Below are positions 1 to 10,018 of a DNA stretch of 64,000 bases, one piece after another. The stretch lies in NCBI GenBank assembly GCA_964019055.1, contig OZ025210.1, positions 12,722,832 through 12,786,831 on the forward strand, given 5' to 3'. The stretch's first letter is position 1. Each line of letters opens with the position of its first letter. The notes below the pieces were generated by a model that worked only from the letters and a program-made list of their open reading frames with translations, did not search any database and was not told where the DNA came from. The position numbers and the translations under genes are program-made. The DNA is from Anthopleura xanthogrammica. Taxonomy: Eukaryota > Cnidaria > Anthozoa > Actiniaria > Actiniidae.

Positions 1-253
1 CAACTAATTTTAACCAGGTTATTAGCAAAGAAGCTGGGAACCAGAGCATAGACTTTCAGTTCTTACCATTTGTAAATATTATTTCAAAATAGAGAACTTT
101 TCTTGGGTTGTTTTATACCGAGCATTCAGTGTAATAGAACAGGTGGGAACGTGACGAAAGCCGAAAGAAAGAAAATTCAAGATACCTCCTTCTCTTTTAA
201 AATATGCTACACTGTCCCTGTTATACTTACAAAGGATGTATTTTTTAATTTAG

Positions 254-1150
254 AAGCCGCAGTTCGTTTCATTCATTATCCTCCCAGTGTGCTGTACGTA
301 CATACAGGACAAACTGCCAGGTTCGTGTGGGACTACACAGCTGATAACAGGAACACAAAGTTTAGTCTGTTTTTACCAATATGGGAGTATTACGATTCTC
401 AGAATAGAAGTTCGGTTATTGGTATTGGAAATGGTCTAAATGGATGGAAATGGGTTATTAATACCAATACGTGTCCTGGCAGGTTATTAAACCCTACTCG
501 AGTCAGTAAAGAGTCCACTGGTACTCTGGTCATCACTAATGTCACTACTGCTGATAATGGTGGATATGGATGTTATTTGTTGTTGCCATCAGGATCATCT
601 ATAGTTAGTAAAGTACAACTCATTGTCACAGGTAACAATTATTCCGGCAGTAATGTAATTAAGAAAATGACAGCGTAATTATATAAGGCCACGATCCATT
701 GATAACAGTGCTAACTACCATTCCGTCTTCGTATTAGCTAACCTAACCAAGCTGAATTTGATTTACATGACTGTACGTGTATACGTTCGTTTTAAAAACC
801 ACAGGGAGCCCAATTTAGATAAAAGTAAAATTAAAGGTGAAAATAAAATATACTTTTATATTGACCCAAATCCACACATAGGATACCATAGGGGAATTAT
901 ATAGGAAAACAAAGGCGCGCGCGAAAAAAATGTTCTGGTGCATTGTTTACTGATTCTTTTGCTCGTTCGTATTATAATAATAATAATAATTTAATGCTTA
1001 TATAGCGCTATTTAACAATAAAAGATCAATAGCGCTTTACAAAATGTTATAAAATATAAGTATATTTACATTACAAGTGTACATAGGTAGAGTGTATTTA
1101 GATATAATGTTAATTGAGTCAGTTTATAAAAGTATTAAGTTCATGAAGTT

Positions 1151-1191
<41 letters not shown>

Positions 1192-2761
1192 AGTTAAATA
1201 GATTTAAAATATAATATTTAAATGTTATTTAAAATAATTTCTAAAGAAAAATGTTTTTACTTCTTTCTTAAAAGCGCTCAGGCTAGAAGTGTTTTTTATT
1301 TCAATTGGAAGAGTGTTCCAGAGGCACGGCCACCCAATGTTGGTAGGACTTTATACTTCGGTCTCTCCAATAATGTACTATGATTAGACCTTAGACTGTA
1401 GGTTGATTTGTCTTTGACTTTGACAAGATCCATGATGTAACTGGGCGCTAAACCATGTATGGCTTTAAAAGTTATAAGAAGGATTTTGAAGTGGATACGT
1501 GCTTGAATGGGAAGCCAGTGTAGGTCAAATAGTATCGGAGTAATGTGAGAAAATTTCCCAACATCTTTCACTAATCTTGCAGCTGCATTCTGTACACGCT
1601 GTAGTTTTGCGATTTGCTGTTTGGGAAGGCCAAAATATAGACTGTTGCAATAGTCAAGCCTGCTTGTGACAAAAGCATGTACTAATGTGAGAAGTGACTT
1701 GGCAGAAAGGTATGGCTTGATTCGGCGAATGTTGTGTAGATGGAAAAAGGCAGATTTACAAGTGTTGGTGATTTGTTCCGACATATTCAGATTCTTGTTA
1801 AGCCAACAGCCAAGATTCTTGACGGTTGTGCTGGAATTTACAACCGAGTTGCCAATTTTAAGCGTTAGTGGATTAAGTTTTGCTAGTTGCTGTCGCGTAC
1901 AATTATAGAGGACATTATCTTGACCTGGAATAAAAAAAATTAAGCGCGATTTTTTTCCGATTTTATTTTCACCTTTTACTTTCATCTAAATTGGGCTCCC
2001 TGTGTAAAAACTCTTTTTCTACCAATTAATTAAATTTTACTATTGCAGTTCCTCCTCAGTTCAATCCACGACCACCATCAACAAAGAACATAGCAGAAGG
2101 TCAGGAACTGAGTGTACCATGTACTGCTATTGGTCCACCAACACCTAACATCACGTGGGTGCAGATAGAAGGTCACGTGATCAAGAGTACAGGAACTGGA
2201 AGTGCTACACTGAGGATACCAAACATTAGAAGAGATCAGAATGGGACGTACGAGTGTCAGGCCTTGAACAACCCACAAGAAAGACCGGTCACTGCACAGA
2301 CTGTGGTAGCAGTACATTGTAAGTCTGAAATAATGACTACTTTGTGATATTGGGCTTTCTGGCCATGTAACAAGGCTTTGGTCTTGATAATTTACGATAT
2401 CATGCTCAACCTCATCCAATAACATGTTTAATATTATTTGGTTCTCGGGGTCAGCCGTCGTAAAAAATCTATAATTGAATAAGTATGTTTCTTTAGACAA
2501 GCCATCAATCGTTGTCAAATTATAAGTCATGGAATGGCAACAGTATTCGCCTGAGATGCTTTGCATCTGGTTTACCAGCGCCACTGATATCATGGTACAA
2601 ACCAACAAATCAGCAGATCACTACAGGTGTCAACATTGTACCCGGGGGTAGTGAGGTAACAGTACTGACAACTACTGACCAAGGGGACTATGGACAGTAC
2701 AAGTGTCGAGCAACAAACATCGTGGGAAGTGATGAACACGTCATCAATGTCACACAACTGT
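254..2761 (+). CDS. Ig-superfamily receptor, three extracellular Ig exons (5' partial, third exon frameshifted)
   Basis: Three exons, 254-631, 2049-2318 and 2497-2761, each begin after a good acceptor AG and end at a GTAA donor. All fit phase 1-1, the usual arrangement for Ig-domain exons. Exon 1 (126 codons) is a V-set-like domain: it ends with a TLVITNVTTADNGGYGCY F-strand signature, but has Val-Trp where the B-strand Cys is expected. Exon 2 (90 codons) is a canonical I-set domain with SVPCTA, the ITWVQ tryptophan and GTYECQA. Exon 3 is another I-set domain (IRLRCFASG, LISWYKP, GQYKCRATN). Exon 3 is 265 nt, one more than a multiple of three, and the spliced frame meets TAA at 2523-2525 while the domain continues in the next frame. 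The signal peptide would lie upstream of the window and no transmembrane exon was found. Role inferred: cell-surface recognition or adhesion. The specific family was not identified. Confidence 0.72.
632..2048. other. Intron 1 of the Ig receptor, largely filled by a transposable element
   Basis: The intron runs from the GTAACA donor at 632 to the TTGCAG acceptor ending at 2048. Positions 800-2004 are a transposon insertion (separate entry). The rest holds AT-rich sequence, including TA and TG dinucleotide runs around 1155-1190, and no coding signal. Confidence 0.6.
800..2004 (-). mobile_element. TIR-bounded element carrying a CR1/L2-like LINE reverse-transcriptase C-terminal fragment
   Basis: The ends are inverted repeats of about 45 bp starting CACAGGGAGCCCAATTTAGA, and they are flanked by a 7-bp direct repeat TAAAAAC. 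Inside, the minus strand from about 1900 to 1296 encodes the end of a non-LTR retrotransposon polyprotein: RLDYCNSLYFGLP, then LQRVQNAAARLV, then LHWLPIQARIHFK, then a TLGGRAS segment. These are typical of the C-terminal region of CR1/L2-type reverse transcriptases. The fragment is 5'-truncated and not a functional element. The mixture of DNA-transposon-like termini and LINE coding sequence suggests either a composite insertion or a foldback element that captured a LINE fragment. Confidence 0.65.
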
Positions 2762-3037
2762 GTAAGTACATATAAGGATTTCAGAAAAAAGTATTGGTAA
2801 AGGAAGTTATGTATTAAGGAATTACCTAGACTTGCTTCCCCATCTACTTTGAGCTTTCAAATTTTTCAAACATATTTTATACAAAAATATAAAAACTTGC
2901 AGATCGTTTAGTAAATTTCTTATATGATAAACAAATAGTAGCTTGGTTTGATTAAGTATTGGAAAAATGGATTTTTGCCCGTGAGCAAAATTGTTCCTTA
3001 TCATATTCATTACTAATTCATTAGGGTGAGACTCATT

Positions 3038-3212
3038 AACAAATAGAAAACGTTAGCCTGATATAAACACGAGGGAAGTTTGGGAGAAGTCGGGAGCTGT
3101 TGTGTAAAACCGAGCCGTAGGCGAGGTTTACACAGAGCTCAAGACTTCTCCAAAACTTTCCCGAGTGTTTATATCAGGCTATGTAAACACGGCATAACGT
3201 TTTCTATTTGTT
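3038..3212. repeat. Imperfect foldback (hairpin) element
   Basis: The segment AACAAATAGAAAACGTTA near 3038 recurs as its reverse complement near 3195-3212, and the inner arms around GATATAAACACGAGGGAAGT and ACTTTCCCGAGTGTTTATAT also pair. The right arm has an extra stretch of about 20 bp. It looks like a foldback MITE in the intron after the third Ig exon. Confidence 0.6.
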
Positions 3213-3930
3213 TTATAAAATAGATAGAATAATAAAGCAGGAAAACACGAAACTTATTTGAATATGAAACTCCAGATTCTCTCTTCGTGCAAGCAGACAA
3301 TCTCGAGCAATCACGTCCGTTACGTTGATAGAAATCCTCAACGGCGCCTTTCCAATATTGAAAAAGCGACGAAAAAGTTTGACACGAAGCAACGAAAAAA
3401 GCAGTTGATTTATTCGATTTGTATAAAGTATAACCGCTAACATGAACAAGATTATCAATCAGCAAAGTACTTACGAACTGGATGGAGCAGGAAACCGTTT
3501 AGAAAAAGGCATTTCGATGAGAAAGAGTCAAAATTTGGAAAACGAAAAAGTTGTGAGTCGTCTTGGACGATAAAGGAGGAGATGATTTTTAGATCTTTGC
3601 TTTTTTTTTGCGGACACACTGAGGACTCTAAGCACACTAAGAAGTGATATGAAGACACAGATTTAATAAATATTGAACAGAAGACATCCGGCAACCAAGA
3701 ATTTACTGGAAATTCTCCTTAGCTTTATCCAAGTAAGAGCATTTTTTGCACAAATTGCAGTCTGAATCATTATAATAGTACTTGCAAGGATTTTTCTCCA
3801 TTTTTCATCAATGCTTCAGAGATTTATAACTCTTAATTATAATGCATTATTTCATATATTACTACGGTTTTTTTCATTTCAAAGTTAATGTAAAAGCCGG
3901 CACAAGAAAATAAGTAAAAATCAAACATTT

Positions 3931-4146
3931 TGACAAATTTTCAAACTGATCCAAACCTCTGACGTCACAACCGTGTTTACATAGCCTCATGTAAACACGG
4001 CTATCAGCCAATCAGAGCGTGCGTTATATCTGAACATTTGACAAATTTTCAAACTGATCCAAACCTCTGACGTCACAACCGTGTTTACATAGCCTCATGT
4101 AAACACGGCTATCAGCCAATCAGAGCGTGCGTTATATCTGAACTAT
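3931..4146. repeat. Two-copy 108-bp tandem repeat, each copy with a small hairpin
   Basis: The block beginning TGACAAATTTTCAAACTGAT at 3931 is repeated at 4039 almost without change (period 108 bp). Each copy contains the hairpin CCGTGTTTACAT-agcct-ATGTAAACACGG and ends near GCGTTATATCTGAAC. The same GTGTTTACAT words occur in the foldback at 3038-3212, so these are probably parts of one repeat family. Confidence 0.75.
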
Positions 4147-4164
4147 TTTATAATTAACAATTAG

Positions 4165-4262
4165 TCCTCGAGTCCGAATGGTCTACGAGTCAATAGCCTA
4201 TGAGGCCGAAGGCCGAATGGGCTATTGACTCGTAGGCCATGAGGGCGAGAGGTCTAATTGTT
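4165..4262. repeat. Hairpin with about 16-bp arms
   Basis: TACGAGTCAATAGCC near 4182 pairs with GGCTATTGACTCGTA near 4219-4233, around a loop containing GGCCGAAGGCC. It is probably the end of a repeat element and is not coding. Confidence 0.5.
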
Positions 4263-4360
4263 TTAGTAAAAACCTACTAATCGGTCCAATAAAAGGATGC
4301 AAAAAGTTTTGGATTTTGCTTTAAATATATATTTTTTGGTTTTCAAAACCGGCGCTAATA

Positions 4361-4720
4361 ATGAAAATGGAATATGTTTCTTTGTTTAATTTAAAGAATG
4401 TTATTGAAATGACGAACAAGATACCATCCAGTGCTGCGGGTCAGTCAGATTCCATTGAATCAGCAAATCCAGTTATCCAAGTTCAAGCTATCCAACAAGA
4501 AGTGGAAAAACCAACTCCTTGCCAAACAGTTGTCGCCTCTATCGAATCAAGGAAGCAGGGTCTTCCACAACAGGATAAAACAAGACCAGTGTACGAACCT
4601 CTTCGTAGAACACTACAACATTATGATAATGAACCTAACACATACCAACCGCTCGGACTGAGAAATCAGAGCTCCACTTACCAATCCCTGAATACCAGTG
4701 GAAATGATTCTGTCATATAA
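4361..4720 (+). CDS. Terminal exon encoding a tyrosine-motif (ITAM-like) cytoplasmic tail
   Basis: An open frame ends at TAA 4718-4720. The real exon probably starts at or near an acceptor such as TTTAAAG ending about 4397, so residues before that may be intronic. The protein is hydrophilic, Gln/Ser-rich and has no membrane segment or domain. Three YxxL motifs lie near the C-terminus: YEPL (codon at 4592), YQPL (4643) and YQSL (4679). The last two are separated by eight residues, which meets the ITAM spacing YxxL-x(6-12)-YxxL; the final one (STYQSL) also fits the ITIM pattern S-x-Y-x-x-L. It lies downstream of and on the same strand as the Ig exons, so it may be the cytoplasmic end of that receptor. 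The joining transmembrane exon was not found, so the link is inference. Alternatively the motifs could be Yxx-phi sorting signals. Confidence 0.55.
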   Translation: MKMEYVSLFNLKNVIEMTNKIPSSAAGQSDSIESANPVIQVQAIQQEVEKPTPCQTVVASIESRKQGLPQQDKTRPVYEPLRRTLQHYDNEPNTYQPLGLRNQSSTYQSLNTSGNDSVI

Positions 4721-6314
4721 CTTAATCTAATTCAATTAGATATATTGCCTACAATCGTTGCATGATAAACGTTTTTGTACGATAACGTGTTTTTATACAA
4801 AGAGGCAGCTTGTAATCATGAGAACACAATCTCAACCCCCCCGGTTCAATGTTGAGTGATAAAGATCTATCTCTTTTGAAATGAAGTTTTTGGGTTGCAA
4901 GGGACAGGGTAATCAAGCTACACCTCAACATTGAATTAGGGGGGGGGGGGGGGGGGGGTGGTAATGTTGTGGTTTTTGAGAGGGGGATGATTGTTGTGAA
5001 ATATTTGTATTGTGCCAACACGTTTTTGTAGGGATTGTGTATCCTTAATTACACGTTGTTCCCCTGTACCGATTTTGCTTAGTTTTCTATTGTGCAAACA
5101 TTTCCATATGTCAGGTTTCACTGTTTTCTTTTTCCAATTTCTTCGGCTAAAGTTTGCCTGTTTTTAACAGTTATAAAATTTTACAGCAAAACTAATCGTT
5201 TACGGAAAAAAACCAACAATAAACAAACAAACACGCAAACAAAGACAAAGTCAAAGATAGTACGTTTAAGAGGTACTCTAAAAATGTTTTTTTTCTTATG
5301 ACATATATATCTTTCTTTGTTCTTTTGTGTGAATTTATTGTTGAACGTACTTGTTCATTATTACAATTTTTCCTTTTGATTTCTTTGTAAATAACTTTAT
5401 TTATTTTATTTCTATAAAGTCCAAAGGTCGGCTGACGGACTTGACTTACATTACTTGTGATTAGAATTGATTTTAAGTCTCTTTCTGTCAGTATCGAGTA
5501 TGAGACTAGCGGATATTTCGATCACAAGTACAGAGAAATGTATAGAGTGATATTTGGTGTTTGGTAAATGACGTCAGAAGCCGTTATAAATTCGTAAAAA
5601 TATAACACTTCCCATCTGAATATCAGGAAAAAACTTTAACCAGTGTTTATTAGACCCTTAAGGATTATTCCAAGAAAGTTTCAGGCGAATTAAATTTTCA
5701 GCGATCTTCGTACTAGTCCCCATGTAAGCTAAGCATTTATAGACATTTTTTCGATGCCCTTGTAGATTGGAGGCCGGATGATCTAAAAAAATATCAGATT
5801 TGGTCGTCCGAGAGGAAATTGATACTGGTTTGTTTTAGGAATTCATGCCTACCAGCTAGTTGAGCGGCATTGAATTTTCTAACCAATCACAGTCCGTTGT
5901 GATTTTTTTTATGGCCGGCCCATTTTTCAAGCACTTTTTCTACCTGAAAACTATTGACAATTGAATCCAATACATTTGAATTCTCAGAAAAGTCCGCAAC
6001 ACTCTTAATCAGAGGGATATTTTATCTGTGATTTATCTAAAAACTACTCGAGAAATGATTTTGAAAACAAAGAGTGAAGAGCCGTGTGATCAACAATGCC
6101 TTGCGCGATTAGCTGTTCGCTCAATTGGACACATGTTGGCTGTGTAGACATAGAGTCTGGATTGGGAAGGGGAGGGGGTAGATGTCAATTGTTAGTTAAA
6201 TATAAGGGCATTTGTCAGTTGTCAGTTATAAACCCCATTCAGACCCTGTAGACAGCTCAGTGTTCAGTGTAAACCATTCTGGTATGATGAAGTCTGGTTT
6301 CATTCTTGTGTTCC
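4721..6314. other. Intergenic region between convergent genes, with a 20-bp poly-G tract
   Basis: No convincing gene was seen. A run of 20 G lies at 4939-4958, followed by GT-rich sequence. The rest is AT-rich unique sequence separating the Ig-receptor tail exon (+) from the GPCR (-). Confidence 0.5.
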
Positions 6315-7343
6315 TTATTCAAGTGTTGTGTGGTCTTGCGTAGGTTGGTCATGGACCGACTGGTCAGTGCGACTGCCTGTCTTAGGGCCAGTGTCAAACG
6401 AATCTATCTCTATAGCAACAGCATTTCTTCGAAATCTTCTGAAGAAAATAAGCTTTATCAAGCAATTCCTAAACTTCTCGCTCTGAAGAGTATAGATAAA
6501 TGGATTGATGGCTGAGTTGAACGTTGCCAGGACAACGCTAATGTTGTAGATGACATCATTATTGTTGAATGGTTGCGGATTGTAGTGGTGCAGAAGATAG
6601 ACAGTTTCTTCAGGCAGCCAACAGATAGCATAGACAACACTGACAATAACCACCATCTTGGTTATTCTCTTCCTTGACTTCAACATGGCTAACTGTGTAC
6701 CTTGTACTTGGTGTTTCTTGAACCAAAGAGTGTAGATGACTCTGCTGTACAGAACAAACATGATGGTAATTGGAATGACTCCAGCAAAAATGAACCAGAC
6801 GGTGCTGTAAGCTTTAGCAACCCACATGTGATGCTTCGGCCATTTTTCCATGCATATGTTGATTCGTTTATCGTAATACACAGTCATAAATAACGGGATA
6901 TTCAGGACTACAGCGAACAACCAGCTTCCAATAACGATTCTTTTAACCCTTCGTAAAGTTAGTTTCATCTTTGTAGAGTGCGGGTGCATGATAGCAATAT
7001 ATCTTTCACAGGATACTGCCAAGAGAGATATGATAGAAGAAGCAGCTCCCGTCCAGGAAATATTTCCAGCTGTAAGAAACATACATGTTAATCTTCCTGC
7101 TTGACCATCAGGGTGGGTAAAAAAATGGCTGAACACAAAACGAGGCGTTAGAAATACTCCTACGATCATGTCAGCTACAGCAAGGTTGACGAGGAGGTAG
7201 TTCATTGGTGATTTCATGGATTTATTGGTCAGAATGATCAGTATAACCAGGGTGTTTCCTATCAGATCAGTCACTACTAGGATGGATAGTGTTACGGTGA
7301 CACCAACTTGAGCAGCACTGGCATAGGCATAGAGTCCAGACAT
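6315..7343 (-). CDS. Class A (rhodopsin-family) GPCR, peptide-receptor-like
   Basis: A single-exon gene of 342 codons that starts at a true ATG (7341-7343). Seven membrane segments can be followed. TM1 holds GN (N30), TM2 NLAVAD (D58), TM3 a preceding Cys87 and the motif ERY at 113-115 in place of DRY, TM6 CWLP and TM7 NPFIY. The second extracellular loop holds a Cys (NICMEKW) able to pair with Cys87. The C-terminal tail is short and hydrophilic. This makes it a plasma-membrane, G-protein-coupled receptor. The overall pattern (CWLPEE, NSAINPFIY) is closest to neuropeptide-type receptors, but the ligand cannot be read from sequence. Intronless class A receptors are common in cnidarian genomes. 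Confidence 0.9.
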   Translation of the reverse strand: MSGLYAYASAAQVGVTVTLSILVVTDLIGNTLVILIILTNKSMKSPMNYLLVNLAVADMIVGVFLTPRFVFSHFFTHPDGQAGRLTCMFLTAGNISWTGAASSIISLLAVSCERYIAIMHPHSTKMKLTLRRVKRIVIGSWLFAVVLNIPLFMTVYYDKRINICMEKWPKHHMWVAKAYSTVWFIFAGVIPITIMFVLYSRVIYTLWFKKHQVQGTQLAMLKSRKRITKMVVIVSVVYAICWLPEETVYLLHHYNPQPFNNNDVIYNISVVLATFNSAINPFIYTLQSEKFRNCLIKLIFFRRFRRNAVAIEIDSFDTGPKTGSRTDQSVHDQPTQDHTTLE

Positions 7344-7411
7344 ACTAGATCTGAATAATTAAAATGACCGTTAATATCAATGAAAACTCAAAAACTACTC
7401 CAGCTTCTAAT

Positions 7412-7626
7412 AGTCTCCTTCACAGTTCCCTGCGCCATCTTGAAAGGTAGCCGCGCTTTTGTATCAAAGCGAGATGAACGGTAAGCTCAGTTTCAATGGT
7501 AGACCCTTTTTTTAACATCTTGGACAAATATTCACATCTCTATCATTGCAAGCTCACCGTTCGTCCCGCTTCGATGCAAAGGCACGGCTACCTTTCAAGA
7601 TGGCGCAGGGAACTGCGAAGGGACTC
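7412..7626. mobile_element. Foldback MITE upstream of the GPCR
   Basis: Arms of about 75 bp, 7412-7490 and 7550-7626, are inverted copies containing AGTTCCCTGCGCCATCTTGA and GGTAGCCGCGCTTTTG-type sequence. They surround a spacer of about 60 bp. No coding content. It begins about 70 bp upstream of the GPCR start codon, so it lies in its promoter or 5' leader region. Confidence 0.7.
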
Positions 7627-7640
7627 TCTGTTGCTCAGGG

Positions 7641-7845
7641 CTAGCCTCATTTTGTGTAGAATATTCATGTGTTCCAGTGAAGGTCCGTGGAATTCCAAAG
7701 TGTTTGTATTGTTGAAGTTGTGCATTCTTTATTTTACCGTTGGTATTTGTGAATATTCTGACGCTGAATTGAGGCTATCCCTGAGCAAATAAGTCAGTAA
7801 TCAAGGAACACAGAGGTATTTTACGAATTCCAAAAAAGGTCAATA
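7641..7845 (+). repeat. Dispersed repeat, family shared with 17567-17790 and 15535-15660
   Basis: The stretch AAAGTGTTTGTATTGTTGAA followed by GTTGTGCATTCTTTA recurs at 17617 in the same orientation. An inverted, diverged version lies at 15535-15600. All begin near a GCCTCnnTTTTGTGTA block. It is probably a non-autonomous transposon family. No coding content. Confidence 0.6.
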
Positions 7846-8588
7846 AAGTTAGACCTCAAAAATAAGCACATAACATCACTAAGGATCATGGGAAGATGCA
7901 TTATAAAAGTGTTCCAAACACTAACCTTTCACGATCTTCACCTTCTAGCATTTAAGCCAAGTGATTATTTTCAACTCCTGTGTTAATCAAGCTCTCAGTT
8001 CAAATTTTCATTTTTGACACATCTTAGCTCAAAGTCTTCGCCAGTTTTATATTAGCTTCGCAGTTCTTGCATTAAAGATTAGTCTGTAGTGAGCTGACAG
8101 CCATTTAGACGACCAATAGGATGTTGAGATGTAAAGATTTTTTTTTACGTTGAACATGCAGTGAGTGATTACACAGTCTATCAAGCCAGAGGCTTATAAC
8201 TAACGCAGACGACGCCAGATGAAATTCTAATTTAAAAGTTGAATTTGCTGATGGAGGAAATTAAACCAAAAAACCTGGAAAAAACTTCGAAGCACAGGAG
8301 AGAACCAACGAACTCTACTGACATTTCCATTGAATTGGAGTTCAAACACAAAAAAGAGTTTTGGTCAGGTGTCAATCAAATTCAGGTTTATATTTTATAC
8401 ACTATTTCATGCATGCATGGTTTTAAAAGCGTGCTTTCCTATGACTCTGTTTGTATAAATAATGTCACTCTGTTTATTTTTCTAAGAGCTTGGAAATTTG
8501 TTCCCCGGTTGGTCACTGACTTGTGAATCAGAAAAGCTTTCAGACAACGGCTGTTGTTAAGTGAAATGCTTAACGAGAGGATGCATTT
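7846..8588. other. Intergenic, no gene seen
   Basis: AT-rich sequence with only short open frames that lack codon structure or domain signatures. Confidence 0.5.
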
Positions 8589-8722
<134 letters not shown>

Positions 8723-8739
8723 TCTTTTTACTAAGATAA

Positions 8740-9298
8740 AATATTGTTCACACAAAGCCAAACTTAATTAGGAGATAGCTAAGTTTCCTTTCCTGTATTT
8801 CAATAAAATCCATCTTTAAAAACAACTGACAAAAACAACAAGAGCAACAACAACTCCCTAGCAAAAATGCAAAATACAGACACGAAAACGCAAAACATAC
8901 CATTGAAAACAATACAAAACAACACAAAAGTAAAACAGGTTTTAGTAAATTCAAAAACAAGAAAAACCTGTAAAAACCTATTCTGGACAAGCAGTTTGAC
9001 ACAGTTTGTGCGACAATGGTGCCAGTTTTCTTCTTCACGTTTTTGCGTCTCACAAAAGACAAACACGGACGACCTGTTTGCGTAATGAGTCAGTGATGTC
9101 GAGGAAAAGTTTGTTCTTTCTTTCCGTAGAGGCTTCAATATTTGACATGAACATTTTAAAGAGTTTTATCATCCAAGATTATGTTAAAGAGCCGCTAAGT
9201 GTTATGAATGTAAACATGGCATGCGCAAGTGCATGTGAAGTAGATTAAAGTTGAAAACATGTTTTGAAAGGGAACTGACGTAATCTCAACAGAATGGG
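8740..9298. other. Intergenic, no gene seen
   Basis: A-rich unique sequence lies between two polypyrimidine/polypurine microsatellites. Short open frames on both strands show no recognisable domain. Confidence 0.45.
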
Positions 9299-9300
9299 AA

Positions 9301-10018
<718 letters not shown>

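Noticed and set aside
8239..8526. 95-codon frame upstream of the CT repeat
   Set aside because: No domain, no homology recognised, and composition like the surrounding non-coding DNA.
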